A stretch of DNA of 64,000 nt from Marinagarivorans sp. (GCA_028281865.1 JANQJB010000106.1:1-64000), one strand, 5' to 3'; positions 45,046-54,817 are shown, numbered from the stretch's first letter. A program made the numbers and translations. The notes: generated from the letters alone by a model not told the origin.

Positions 45046-47670
45046 ATGAATACATTTGTCCAAGGTCAACGCTGGGTCGTTGATTCAGAGCCAGAGCTAG
45101 GTTTGGGTGTCGTTGTTGAAGTCTCCACACGCATTGTTACGATTTTTTTTGAACTGGGTGAATGCGACCGGCAGTATTCCATTCAACAGGCCCCGCTTAC
45201 ACGCATACACTTTGCGGTTGGCGACGAAATACACCTAGCATCAGGCGAATCGGCAATTGTCACCGAAGTAGTTGATTACGACGGCCTGCTGGCTTATGAC
45301 ATCGGTGGCGATAACTATATTCTTGAGACCAAACTCTCAAGCAAGATTCAACTCAACCAGCCCTATATGCGCCTGATAATGGGCCAGGTGGACAAAGCCA
45401 ATTGGTTCCATTTTAGGCGTCAACTCGACGCTGCGATGAGCCGGGTGAGCCAATCGCGCCTGACTGGCCTGCTTGGCGTGCGAGCAAACCTTATTCCTCA
45501 TCAACTGTACGTCGCCTGGTCTGCCTGTAATCGCGAGCGTGTGCGGGTTTTGCTTGCAGACGAGGTGGGGCTTGGTAAAACCATTGAAGCAGGCATGATC
45601 TTATCGCGCTTGCTAAAGCTAGAGCGTATTCAACGTGCGCTTATCATCGTACCGGACGCGCTACAAGTTCAATGGTTAGTGGAACTTGTGCGCAAGTTTA
45701 GCCTGAGACCATCGCTCTACGACGACGCCGAATACGACTTTTGGCAGAACCAGATTCACATCATTCCCCAATCGGCGTTAAATCGGGAAATTGAAAACCT
45801 GGTAAATGCAGAATTCGATATCGCACTTATCGATGAAGCACACAATATTGCGCTAAGCAGCGACTCGTTCTCATCGCTCAACAAACTCGCCCAATCAGTC
45901 GAGCACCTAGTGCTATTAACAGCCACTCCAGAGCAACTCGGTGTCGAAAGCCATTTCGCACGTTTGCAACTATTGGATAGTGCAAAATTCTCCGATTTTG
46001 AACAATTTATTACATCTGAAAAACAATATGCGCAAATAAATGATGCCATCAAACAATTGCCAGAAGGACGTGACAAACTTGTTCAGCAATTAAAGCTTGA
46101 TTCCTCGCTGGACGACGCTCAGCTTATCGATCAAGTACTCGACTGCCACGGCATAGGCCGCGTCATGTTTCGCAATGTGCGCAAAGCAATAGAAGGCTTC
46201 CCGGAGCGTATTGCTCACGCACATTCATTAGCAGAACAGAGTTGGCCGGCAGTTTATGAATGGCTAGTGCAATTTGCCCGCAGTTATAAAAAAGAAAAGA
46301 TATTGGTCATATGCCACGATATTGAGACCGTGCTCGACTGTGAGAACTATCTATTTAGCAAACACGGAATAAGTGTCGCGTTATTTCACGAAGAGATGAA
46401 TTTAATTGACCGAGATAAAGCCGCCGCTTATTTCTCTTCCGCAGAAGACGGCGCACAAATTTTAATTTGTTCAGAGATGGGAAGCGAAGGGCGGAATTTT
46501 CAATTCAGTTGTCACCTTGTCTGTCTCGACCTCCCCGATCATCCAGATGTGCTTGAACAGCGTATCGGACGCCTCGATCGCATAGGGCAAACACGCAACG
46601 TTAATATTCACATTCCGTTCGCTGAAAATTCAGAGCAAGCACTGCGCTTTCATTGGTATCATGAGATTCTTAATTGCATCGAACGCCTAACACCGGCTGC
46701 GGGACAAATTCATGATCAGTATTGGGCAGATTTTCAAAAATCACCCGATAAAGCACTGGAAGAGGAAATTCAAAATGCACTCGCTTCACTCGAACAGGCC
46801 GTACAAGATGGTCGCGATGCGCTGCTGGAATTAAATAGCTGCCGACAACCGTTTGCCAACGAACTGTCGGAACAAATCTCGTCTTTCGAAAATACAACTC
46901 CGTTGGGCTTAGTAGAACAAGCCTGTGACTTGTTAAATATTCACTTTGAGCAAACTCGCGATCACTGCTACAACATTATTCCCTCGGATAAAATGTTAGT
47001 GCCAAGTGTACCGGGCATTCCGCCCGACGGTGTAGAGGTGACCTTTTCGCGCGAAGTCGCTTGTGCGCGTGAAGATTTATTATTTGTTAGTTGGGATGCC
47101 CCACTCATTACCGGTCTGTGGGAAATGCTGCATAATTCCGAGCTCGGTTCCGCAACCATCGCAGTATTAAATAGCCACCAATTACCCGAAGGCCACTGTT
47201 TAATTGAGGCCTGTTACGATTTTGTCATCCAAGCAAAAGAAGCACCCGAATGTCTTCCTTTTCTGACTCATCGTTCTATTCGTACGCTCGCATTGGATAT
47301 TAGCGATAAGGATTTGGCAGAAGCGTTAACCGAACAGTCACTACAAAATTCTTTAAGCTCAGTAAAAAAGTCGCTTGGGCGCAGTATTGTTACCGCTAAG
47401 AAAGACGAAATTCCTGCATGGTATAAAAAAACCGAGGGTTTTGCTGAAATCAAAAAACAAAAATTGATTGCCGAGACCTGTGACGCAGCAGAATCTTTTT
47501 TTACCAAGGAGATCGATCGCTTAAATTTTTTAAGCCAACACAACCCCAATGTTGACGAAAATGAAGTGCTTGCCTTACAAACGAAAAAAGAAAATATAAT
47601 ATCAGCGTTAAAAAATCATTCCGTATTACAACTTTCCGGCATTCGTTTAATTGTGGTTGCCAAGCCTTAA
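45046..47670 (+). CDS. rapA: RNA polymerase-associated protein RapA
   Basis: The 874-residue Swi2/Snf2 ATPase aligns along its length to RapA: the N-terminal FVQGQRWVVDSEPELGLG, the Walker A region LLADEVGLGKTIEAGMIL (about 169-186), Walker B LIDEAHNI (D263-H266), LLTATPEQLGVESHFARL, and ICSEMGSEGRNFQF with LEQRIGRLDRIGQ. RapA recycles RNA polymerase after transcription, especially in high salt. It is about 95 residues shorter than the E. coli protein, mainly by loss in insert regions between the two helicase lobes. It ends just before repeat copy B2. Confidence 0.95.
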   Translation: MNTFVQGQRWVVDSEPELGLGVVVEVSTRIVTIFFELGECDRQYSIQQAPLTRIHFAVGDEIHLASGESAIVTEVVDYDGLLAYDIGGDNYILETKLSSKIQLNQPYMRLIMGQVDKANWFHFRRQLDAAMSRVSQSRLTGLLGVRANLIPHQLYVAWSACNRERVRVLLADEVGLGKTIEAGMILSRLLKLERIQRALIIVPDALQVQWLVELVRKFSLRPSLYDDAEYDFWQNQIHIIPQSALNREIENLVNAEFDIALIDEAHNIALSSDSFSSLNKLAQSVEHLVLLTATPEQLGVESHFARLQLLDSAKFSDFEQFITSEKQYAQINDAIKQLPEGRDKLVQQLKLDSSLDDAQLIDQVLDCHGIGRVMFRNVRKAIEGFPERIAHAHSLAEQSWPAVYEWLVQFARSYKKEKILVICHDIETVLDCENYLFSKHGISVALFHEEMNLIDRDKAAAYFSSAEDGAQILICSEMGSEGRNFQFSCHLVCLDLPDHPDVLEQRIGRLDRIGQTRNVNIHIPFAENSEQALRFHWYHEILNCIERLTPAAGQIHDQYWADFQKSPDKALEEEIQNALASLEQAVQDGRDALLELNSCRQPFANELSEQISSFENTTPLGLVEQACDLLNIHFEQTRDHCYNIIPSDKMLVPSVPGIPPDGVEVTFSREVACAREDLLFVSWDAPLITGLWEMLHNSELGSATIAVLNSHQLPEGHCLIEACYDFVIQAKEAPECLPFLTHRSIRTLALDISDKDLAEALTEQSLQNSLSSVKKSLGRSIVTAKKDEIPAWYKKTEGFAEIKKQKLIAETCDAAESFFTKEIDRLNFLSQHNPNVDENEVLALQTKKENIISALKNHSVLQLSGIRLIVVAKP

Positions 47671-47682
47671 AAAACCTATTTC

Positions 47683-47851
47683 AATTAGTTGTCCGTGAAA
47701 AAGTCTCTTTTTGCCTGTGACTTCGTTGGCCCCGGACTCCTGGTGCTCATTTAGTCCACTAAACTCCGCTCCAGCTTCCGAGGCCGCCTTGTCACAGACA
47801 AAAGACGCCATTTTCACGAACAACTGGTTAATTTTCTTTTGCAAGAAAATT
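47683..47851. repeat. Family B structured repeat, copy 2 (inverted)
   Basis: This is the reverse-complement relative of 34153-34352. The core ggactcctggtgctcattta (47734-47753), gctccagcttcc (47768-47779) and gacttcgtt (47719-47727) match copy 1, and the 22-nt hairpin at 47830-47851 is its exact reverse complement. An imperfect stem joins about 47683-47720 with 47791-47830. Stem arms differ from copy 1. It follows rapA, and the rest of the 414-bp gap up to 48084 is AT-rich with no gene. Confidence 0.82.
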
Positions 47852-48084
47852 AACGTCGAACGCAAAAAACTTGTAATTTGAAAGGTCAATTTTATTGATT
47901 ACCCTCAATAAAATCATTTGTTTATAAGTTTTTCACATTCGACCAATTACTCGATCTTCTAAAGCCGGCGAATATCAAAGCCTGTAAATATATAGTTTGC
48001 AGGTTTACCTTTTATCAGAATTTATTAAAAAGCTAGCCCGCAACGCTATACTCAGTAATAGATCAATGATTAGTGGTATTTGTC

Positions 48085-48753
48085 ATGTCTATTTCTCCTG
48101 CAGGCCCAACGCACAACGGGTCGAATTCTGATTTGAAAATCGCTCACTTCAAACGTCTCGAAGAACCTGCAGACGACATCTTACCTGACCCAAATGAGAC
48201 ACGCGCAGGCCAAAAAGCGGAGACAGATGCAAAGACTCTTGAAGCACATTTGAACGTAAGCGTTGGCGTCCAAGAAAAACCAATGCAGCTTTTATATAAA
48301 GCTGCAATCGAAGCAATCGATGAGGAACTCGAGGAGATTCTTGGCCCAGATTCGACACAACGCAACTTTGACGCCGGCATCGATTTTTCACCCGAAGCAA
48401 CTGCCGATAGAATTATAAAAGCCTCAACTGCTTTTTTTTATTCTTACCAGGAACAACACCCAGAAGAAAATTTAGAAGAGCAACTGGATAACTTTATTGC
48501 CATTATTAGTGGCGGCGTAGACCAAGGTTTCGATGAGGCGCGACATATTTTGGACGGTCTCGGTGTACTTGAAGGCGATATCGAAGACAATATAAATCGT
48601 ACTTATGATTTTGTTATAGAAGGTTATCAGGGGTTTCGAGATCGCATTCTCGAACAGCAAACAACGACTCACTCGACGAACGATAATAACGACACTAGAG
48701 CCAATAGGGTGTCAGGCAGCAACATCGATACCGAAAAACAAGTTCTCGATTAG
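48085..48753 (+). CDS. DUF5610-like protein
   Basis: The 222-residue protein is acidic and mostly helical with no signal peptide. The middle segment (about 55-190) has the DUF5610-like pattern: AHLNVSVGV, ELEEILGP, a helix with DRIIKASTAFFYSYQEQHP, then DQGFDEARHILDGLG. The N-terminus is Pro/Asn/Ser-rich and the last ~30 residues are Asn/Thr-rich and disordered. DUF5610 proteins have no known biochemical role. The ATG at 48085 is used; a GTG four codons earlier is in frame. Confidence 0.72.
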   Translation: MSISPAGPTHNGSNSDLKIAHFKRLEEPADDILPDPNETRAGQKAETDAKTLEAHLNVSVGVQEKPMQLLYKAAIEAIDEELEEILGPDSTQRNFDAGIDFSPEATADRIIKASTAFFYSYQEQHPEENLEEQLDNFIAIISGGVDQGFDEARHILDGLGVLEGDIEDNINRTYDFVIEGYQGFRDRILEQQTTTHSTNDNNDTRANRVSGSNIDTEKQVLD

Positions 48754-49187
48754 AGCGCTCGATTGACAATATATTAGCCAAAAAACGGCCTCAAAATTAA
48801 TCTATATATTGATTATTGCGTTTCGCCTTCAGAAGCAAGTGTCAACTTGAGTCGACACATTTTGCAGTATCGGCATCAAGCTCTCCAAAAACTCTCTAAC
48901 AGCCCATACTGTTTTCCCATAATTGGCGATAGTGGTATTTAGCCAAGCTATCTCGTAGAACTTTCGATCAATCGCTCAGAAACATCCCAAATTTGCGCAT
49001 TCTTAATGAAAATTTAAGCATTTCTTCAGGACTTAAACTGCATTTTTTCGCCAACCTACAACTTAATGAGCGTCTCAGTTGATGAGGCTCGTTTTTTAAA
49101 ACGTTTGCGTAAATCGACATCACATTTGAAAAACATTTATTTACCCATTTGAAAGCACTACCGTTAATCAATACTCGGGGTTTAATT
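48754..49187. other. Intergenic region upstream of the bulb lectin gene
   Basis: This 434-bp stretch carries a direct repeat catttgaaa (around 49122 and 49145) and no convincing gene. A short leftward frame at 48968-49171 looks like chance. Confidence 0.35.
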
Positions 49188-50174
49188 ATGAATATATCAC
49201 GTGCAAAGATTTCCCTTCTTTTTTCTGTAGGTTTTAACTATATAAATTTCATCAGGTATATGGCGTTTCTAATTCCTTTATTCTGGGGAGGAAATGCTTT
49301 TGGAAGCAATCAAGACACCTTGGCAACTCACAATTGGCTGAATGTAAATGAAAGCCTTGTATCAGAAAACGGAGCTTATAAGCTCGTGATGCAAGGAGAC
49401 GGGAATTTAGTTATTTATAGGGTTGCAGACAGCGTACCCACTTGGGCGACAACCACAGCGGGGAACCCAGGTACTCGGGCCGTCATGCAAGGTCATGGAA
49501 ATTTAGTACTTTATTCGACCTCAGGAGAAGTACTGTGGGTTAGCCCAGGAATTTGGGTTGAAAATTCCCGATTAAAGCTTCAAAACGATGGAGCGCTTGT
49601 TATCTTAACACCCAATAATAGCGTTCAGTGGAATTCTGCAGCTAACCAAGACTCTTTACTCCCGCACGAATGGATGAATGTACATAAAACACTATTTTCG
49701 GAAAACGGCGCCTATAAGCTCGCGATGCAAGGAGATGGCAACCTCGTTTTGTATAGAGTTTCAGATAATGTGCCCACTTGGTCGACCAATACTCATGGGA
49801 ACCCGGGTACTCGAGCCGTCATGCAAGGCCATGGAAATTTGGTCTTATATGGAACAGATGGCCATGCAAAATGGGGAAGCCCGGGGCCATGGGTCGAGCA
49901 TTCGACACTAAAAGTACGCAATGATGGCAAGATTGTAATTCTAGACCCTAACAACAACGTTCTATGGTCTGCGGGTTCAAGTTGCACAACTGCAAGTGTA
50001 GCTGTTTTCGGCGGATACTGGTCTTTCGGCACAGGTTGGGGATCATATTGCAACGGCCTAGTTTATATCCCCGAGCGCACGTATTTCTACATATACGATT
50101 ACTGGGACTTTGGCCAATGGTGTTCTATTCCAGCAGAGTTTAACGGTTACAGAGACCAACAAATTTGCAACTAA
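49188..50174 (+). CDS. Secreted tandem bulb-type (B_lectin) mannose-binding lectin
   Basis: From the ATG at 49188 (GGGG about 8 nt upstream) the 328-residue protein has an N-terminal hydrophobic signal and two ~115-residue bulb-lectin modules. Each has three QxDxNxVxY-type sites: MQGDGNLVIY, MQGHGNLVLY, LQNDGALVIL in the first and MQGDGNLVLY, MQGHGNLVLY, VRNDGKIVIL in the second. The second and fifth have His where Asp is usual, and the third and sixth are degenerate, so each module keeps one full site. A ~60-residue Cys-containing Tyr/Trp-rich tail follows. Mannose binding outside the cell is likely. Confidence 0.88.
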   Translation: MNISRAKISLLFSVGFNYINFIRYMAFLIPLFWGGNAFGSNQDTLATHNWLNVNESLVSENGAYKLVMQGDGNLVIYRVADSVPTWATTTAGNPGTRAVMQGHGNLVLYSTSGEVLWVSPGIWVENSRLKLQNDGALVILTPNNSVQWNSAANQDSLLPHEWMNVHKTLFSENGAYKLAMQGDGNLVLYRVSDNVPTWSTNTHGNPGTRAVMQGHGNLVLYGTDGHAKWGSPGPWVEHSTLKVRNDGKIVILDPNNNVLWSAGSSCTTASVAVFGGYWSFGTGWGSYCNGLVYIPERTYFYIYDYWDFGQWCSIPAEFNGYRDQQICN

Positions 50175-50234
50175 AAAACTTTAGCCTGTTATAAAGATGA
50201 TGGGCTAAACGACGAGATTTTATAAGCGAAAATC

Positions 50235-50297
50235 AAAATTGCAAGGTTCCGGCAGGGATAGCCTCGTTACCTTGCAATTTTTGGTGAGAGCTGCCGG
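50235..50297. other. Hairpin with possible pseudoknot partner
   Basis: A perfect 13-bp inverted repeat (aaaattgcaaggt 50235-50247 with accttgcaatttt 50269-50281) has a 21-nt loop holding ccggcag (50249-50255), which is complementary to ctgccgg (50291-50297) just outside the stem. This could be a terminator-like hairpin for the convergent lectin and UspA genes or a pseudoknotted RNA. Confidence 0.6.
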
Positions 50298-50369
50298 TCC
50301 GGTTGACCTTTATTGGCTGAAGTTCAAGCTATTGTTAACCAGCAACTATTTAATTTCCCAAATTAGGCT

Positions 50370-50804
50370 CTAGTTTTGCACAACTAAAACAGGTGTAGAA
50401 ACTGATTCAAGCAGTTTTTGACTTACGCTACCTAAACACAAGCCGGCAATTCTGCCATGGCCTTTTGTGCCAATAATAATTAAATCAGCACCAATTTTTT
50501 CTGCTTCCTGCTTTACCAGCGATGCAATCGGTGCTCCCTCTACCATCACAGCTCGCGCGCTAATACCTTTGTCTCTTACGTCGGCAGACAACGCTTGCAA
50601 CTTTTCGTGCTCTTCTTTGAAATGCTCGGCAACATTAAGTCGAACGGACTCTGTTGTCGTGTCGACATCGCCCACACCAATAATCGGCCGTGTCACGTGC
50701 ATTAAACAAAGTTCTGAGTCAAAAGCCTGCGCAATTTCAATGCCTTTATTAATAACCGCGGCCGTATAATCGGAAAAATCGATGCAAAGTAATATTGTTT
50801 TCAT
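50370..50804 (-). CDS. Universal stress protein (UspA family)
   Basis: The 144-residue protein has the UspA fold: KTILLCIDFSDYT at the start, ELCLMHVTRPI, and the nucleotide-binding C-terminal GADLIIIGTKGHGRIAGLCLGSVSQKLLESVSTPVLVV, with the G-x2-G-x9-G(S/T) ATP motif. Such proteins are cytoplasmic and rise during starvation and stress. The start is the ATG at 50804; a TTG at 50834 adds ten unrelated residues. Confidence 0.93.
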   Translation of the reverse strand: MKTILLCIDFSDYTAAVINKGIEIAQAFDSELCLMHVTRPIIGVGDVDTTTESVRLNVAEHFKEEHEKLQALSADVRDKGISARAVMVEGAPIASLVKQEAEKIGADLIIIGTKGHGRIAGLCLGSVSQKLLESVSTPVLVVQN

Positions 50805-50974
50805 CTCAACACCATTATTGTTTACGTTAATCAATTATTCTCAATAATAAAGATTAACCAACAATGGCAAATACCGGCTGATCTAGGTCACTAAGAGCGC
50901 GATTTAAACAAGCATTTAATGTTGATACAGATCAATATTTGTTGAAATACTGAACTGCATCAATGAAAGGCAGG

Positions 50975-51913
50975 CTAGCGAATACGGCGGCGCATTAAAA
51001 ATAAAACTAAAGTTCCTAAAAAAAATAAACTTGGTTCACTTACAGAGAAAGATGTAATGTTCGTTTCGATCCAATCGACAAAACTACTCACACGTGTAGA
51101 AGCAAAAATATCGCCATATCCCATATCGAGCCCATCTTGCACTGCATCGGCAAAAAAGGAGTGTACTCCTGCTAATTTTAATTGATCATCCTGGTCGAGA
51201 ATAAATAAACCGCCGCCAGAGTCCCCGGGGGCGATGCCATATTCTAGATCGATCGCCAAGTCATCAAACGCAAACCCGGGAAAATCAAAAAAATTAAATG
51301 TGTCGTCTGTAGGATGATCAAAGTCGGACCACAGGAGCTGATCGCCACTACCTTCGGTAGACCAGCGGTCGTCGATTATATTTAAACCCATACGCTTAAC
51401 TCCTGCCCCACTTTGCGCCCCTGTTGTTCCATCTCCCGTTAAACCAAAACCGACATGTATTGAGGTTGTTAAAATATCATCAGTACCATCATAGAGTGTT
51501 GCAGCAGGCGTACTAAATGTGCTGTCAAAACGCATTAGACCGATATCCCAACCGCCAAGTAGATCGGCATCTGGGCTCCAGCTTTCATGAGCAAACCAAT
51601 GCGAAGCACTGTGCCGAGTAAAACTACCTGAAGCATCGAATTCGTGAAACTCAAGCGAATCTGCATCATCGACGCAATGGCCTGCAGTAAGCACCCAATT
51701 GCTGGCTATCACTGTTCCACTGCATAAAAATCCGCTAGCACCAACAGAGCCCACAATACGCCCCACAGAGGCAAACTCGGGCAGCTGCGCCAAATCTTCG
51801 TGGATACCCAACGGAGTATCATGCCGAATAACACCCGCATGCACCGAAGCGACTAGAAAAATGGAAATGGCTAGCAAAAAATTCGAAATAGAAAACAGGC
51901 CGACTCTATTCAT
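50975..51913 (-). CDS. Trypsin-like serine protease with PEP-CTERM tail
   Basis: The signal peptide (about 1-26, ending VHA) is followed by an S1 protease domain with the full triad: LTAGHC (H79), DIGLMRF (D123) and GDSGGG (S232). The C-terminus has SEP (292-294), a hydrophobic run LFFLGTLVLFL and MRRRIR, a PEP-CTERM sorting signal that would direct it to the surface by an exosortase not encoded here. AAGGAG lies upstream of the ATG at 51913. It is the third PEP-CTERM-like protein in the window and the only one with an assignable enzyme domain. Confidence 0.9.
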   Translation of the reverse strand: MNRVGLFSISNFLLAISIFLVASVHAGVIRHDTPLGIHEDLAQLPEFASVGRIVGSVGASGFLCSGTVIASNWVLTAGHCVDDADSLEFHEFDASGSFTRHSASHWFAHESWSPDADLLGGWDIGLMRFDSTFSTPAATLYDGTDDILTTSIHVGFGLTGDGTTGAQSGAGVKRMGLNIIDDRWSTEGSGDQLLWSDFDHPTDDTFNFFDFPGFAFDDLAIDLEYGIAPGDSGGGLFILDQDDQLKLAGVHSFFADAVQDGLDMGYGDIFASTRVSSFVDWIETNITSFSVSEPSLFFLGTLVLFLMRRRIR

Positions 51914-52226
51914 GATAGAAATTCTCCTTGATTGTCGTATTAAAAATTCGTAGCCATCAACAATATTTTGTTGTCGTGACTAATTTTAATTAGCTTTTAA
52001 TTAGCGTTTTTACCGGTAAGCCAGCTAAGCTCTACACATAAGCGTTCTAACTTTACGTAAAAGCGAAGCGAGACTCGTGAAATTATTCCTGCGAGAAAAC
52101 GGTAATATTTACTTGCGCAGCATAATGCACTAATTCTCGAAAATTATATGAGAAATAAGACAACAAATTTGTCATTTTTTATATCGATTTGTTTTTTTAA
52201 GCATACTCAAAAATCAAAAGTTTAAG

Positions 52227-52250
52227 ATTGTCACGAATTTTTGTGACAAT
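52227..52250. promoter_or_regulatory. Inverted repeat, candidate operator
   Basis: A perfect 8-bp inverted repeat attgtcac (52227-52234) and gtgacaat (52243-52250) with an 8-nt spacer forms a 24-bp dyad about 315 bp upstream of the protease start. The geometry suits a dimeric regulator, but the bound protein is unknown. Confidence 0.45.
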
Positions 52251-52322
52251 TACTTTAATCGAATTTATTTCTGTTATCGATTTACCGATTAATTACAATT
52301 CAAACTCGTAATTACTGGCTTG

Positions 52323-52350
52323 AAAAAACCCGGCGACAACTCACCGGGCC
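52323..52350 (-). terminator. Intrinsic terminator of the beta-helix gene
   Basis: Read on the minus strand, a short GC hairpin (cccgg with ccggg) is followed by a run of T. It lies about 25 bp after the stop codon of the gene ending at 52373. Confidence 0.83.
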
Positions 52351-52372
52351 ATCCTCACTCGGTTTATCGGAA

Positions 52373-54415
52373 TTAAATATAAAATACCCATGCCTCAAAG
52401 CCATGAGACTCGTTACCGTTGTCCGCGCGGATTTCTATAGTACGACTGCGTGTTGTTGGCAATAAACCATTCACGTTTGCAGAACCTATTTTACGCATCA
52501 ACCTATTGCCTGCGGAGGGTAAATCAATAATATGTTCATCGCGATTAAGTGCGGCCGTAGAACTACCCAGCAGTACATCTCCCGCTGGTGTATCGCCCAA
52601 ATGCCAGGCTTCCATCTGATAAGGTGCAACTGAGCCTCCAAGCGCCACCTTTTTAACATAAAGCCCCGTCATAATGGCTCCGGGCGGCAGTACTGCAAAA
52701 TGCGAATGGTTGCCACTGTAGGGCGACTTAACGCCCTTGCCAAAATAAAGTACTTTTTGAGCGTTGGAACATTCTCCATAGCCTTCACCATTTGGTAATA
52801 AATCAAAATCCATTGCAACACCAACTAGATATTCATTGGGCACAGGTTGGCCGAGGTGATCCGATAAACGCGTATTTAGTCCGCCAATACCGGCGTACCG
52901 ACAACCTCGCGCGCGCGCGCTTCCCGCCTCATCATTAAAATGAATAAGTTCTGGCAGTCGCTCATCTATATCGCAATTATCAAAGTGCAACGCGCCATTA
53001 TTGCCATAGATAAATGCATCGGTACCCGATTCAATAAAATAGGTAAATTTCTCCGAAATAGTACAATTGTCAAAGGCTACTCGATCACCAAGCGCAATCT
53101 GCACACCAGGACGTTCGTTACCTGTTGCCGCGTAAAAATTTGCGCCTTGAAATAATACGCGCAGGGAGGTATTACTAACGGGCGGGTGAGAAACAATACC
53201 GGTGCGTGTTCCTAACATTTCATGCTTTGTACCAACAAACAAAAAATCATTATTTCCGCCAGCCAACGTACCGGAATTCGCCTGCGCATTGACTAGCCAG
53301 GTAATTCGGCTTGGGTCCGTATGCTCAGTAAATACAAGTGTTCCTCCGTACATGCGAAAGCTGCCACCTCCATTTTGATCCACCCGGATAAAATCACCTC
53401 GAATATCTTGTACGTCAACACAATGAAACTCGTTGACTACAGATTGTTGGTTATTCAATACCCAGACGGCGTCTTCAACTTTCGTGATCCAACATTCGAT
53501 AAACTTATTTTCTGACGCATTTGAGCTTCCATTTGTCTCAATAACACGATTTAACTCTGTAAAAAAACATTGTAAAAAGCTAAATCCCTGCTCGTGCCCA
53601 ATCGATGTTGTACGAAAACCATTTGCCAAAAAACTATCTGTGCCTCGAAACATCAAATTTTCAAACTGCATCCAAATATAGTGTTGGGATGTATTAGACA
53701 GCGTTCCGCTGGGGTCATTATCATAAAACCAGGAAGTGGATGAGACATCGAGTTTCAATACACTTGCACGCCATCCATCTCCATGCACACGAAAACCATT
53801 TAAATGATGCAGGCCTTGTGGAACATGTGAGAAAACACCTGATTCGGTTAGCCGATAAATACCGGAAGGAAAATATAAGCTTGGTTTTACCCTATCGACA
53901 AAATCGGCGTAACCATTATTGCGAGAGGCAATAAATTCAATCGCAGCTTTGACCGCTGCCGTGTCGTCAGTCTGTCCGTCGCCTGTTGCACCAAACCACT
54001 TCACATTGATCGCACTACCAAGCGGTGAACGAAGCCAGCGACCCCCGCTACTCGTAAAAGTCGAATCAACAACGGTTACATTGTTTGTTGCTTCTGACGA
54101 CGCGGAGTCCCAAATAAATAAATCACCGCCTCCATCGCCAGGATTGTCTTTGCCTAAAACTATAACCGCTCCCACAGCGGTGTCCGCTTGCTTTAAATCA
54201 TTGATGTTATTAATGGTAATGACATCATTTGTGCTTAGTGCCAACGCAGGGCTAGCGTAAGTGCTAGCTAAGCCCACACCGACTAAACCACCTGCCGCAG
54301 CAATTAAATTACGACGCTTTGAAACTTCTTTATCTTCTAGCATTTGATCCAGGTCATTAATTTCGTCCAGCTCTTGCCGCGATTCAACGGATGGATTTTG
54401 AAATACTTTCTTCAT
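52373..54415 (-). CDS. Tat-exported pectate lyase-superfamily right-handed beta-helix protein
   Basis: The 680-residue protein has a long acidic N-region (about 1-33) before a twin-arginine segment, SKRRNLIAAAGGLVGVGLA, ending SPALA, so Tat export is likely. The body matches the pectate-lyase-3 superfamily: VKWFGATGDGQTDDTAAVKA (about 139), YFPSGIYRLTES, then long beta-helix repeats. The last ~90 residues form a separate beta domain. The fold is shared by polysaccharide lyases, glycoside hydrolases and phage tail enzymes; no catalytic residues can be assigned, and activity on pectin or another polyuronate is only possible. Confidence 0.83.
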   Translation of the reverse strand: MKKVFQNPSVESRQELDEINDLDQMLEDKEVSKRRNLIAAAGGLVGVGLASTYASPALALSTNDVITINNINDLKQADTAVGAVIVLGKDNPGDGGGDLFIWDSASSEATNNVTVVDSTFTSSGGRWLRSPLGSAINVKWFGATGDGQTDDTAAVKAAIEFIASRNNGYADFVDRVKPSLYFPSGIYRLTESGVFSHVPQGLHHLNGFRVHGDGWRASVLKLDVSSTSWFYDNDPSGTLSNTSQHYIWMQFENLMFRGTDSFLANGFRTTSIGHEQGFSFLQCFFTELNRVIETNGSSNASENKFIECWITKVEDAVWVLNNQQSVVNEFHCVDVQDIRGDFIRVDQNGGGSFRMYGGTLVFTEHTDPSRITWLVNAQANSGTLAGGNNDFLFVGTKHEMLGTRTGIVSHPPVSNTSLRVLFQGANFYAATGNERPGVQIALGDRVAFDNCTISEKFTYFIESGTDAFIYGNNGALHFDNCDIDERLPELIHFNDEAGSARARGCRYAGIGGLNTRLSDHLGQPVPNEYLVGVAMDFDLLPNGEGYGECSNAQKVLYFGKGVKSPYSGNHSHFAVLPPGAIMTGLYVKKVALGGSVAPYQMEAWHLGDTPAGDVLLGSSTAALNRDEHIIDLPSAGNRLMRKIGSANVNGLLPTTRSRTIEIRADNGNESHGFEAWVFYI

Positions 54416-54817
54416 GATTTATTTCGACCTCTTCGATTAATGAAAAATTTCAGAAGCGAAAATTCTACGGCAAAGCAACACAATAAAGAGATCGCCATAA
54501 ATAGTGATTAACACGCTAATGAGAATAAGTTCGCAGAAAATGATTTAAGCAAATATTTGAATGGGAGAAGGAATTACTGCCCTAGAAGGATTATTTTATC
54601 TCGGTACTAAATTGATATCAGAGACTTTCCATAATATTAAAGTCCGGTTTTTTAATGTGAATATCTCACAATAATATTGACAAATTGGCTACAGATCCCG
54701 ACTGTCTATAAAGCTATAGTTACCCCTATAAATAAGCGGGACATATAGCCAATATTAGCTATTCGAGCTCGCGCAGTTGTTAAACAAATAATATGAAGGT
54801 ATACATTAGGAGAAACG
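54416..54817. other. Intergenic region upstream of the small gene at 54818
   Basis: A 402-bp AT-rich region between divergent genes. A TTGACA (54677-54682) is present but has no well-spaced -10. I see no repeat or additional gene. Confidence 0.35.

Larger units (their letters stand above)
51914..52372. other. Intergenic region with inverted-repeat site
   Basis: A 459-bp region upstream of the serine protease gene (leftward). It contains the inverted repeat at 52227-52250 and the terminator at 52323-52350 of the upstream beta-helix gene; the rest is AT-rich with no gene seen. Confidence 0.4.

Noticed and set aside
48968..49171. Leftward 67-aa frame with basic residues
   Set aside because: No ribosome-binding site, no recognisable domain, and it lies within the likely promoter region of the lectin gene.
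54677..54710. TTGACA followed by TCTATA as a promoter of the 59-aa gene
   Set aside because: The spacer is about 22 nt, too long for a standard sigma-70 promoter.
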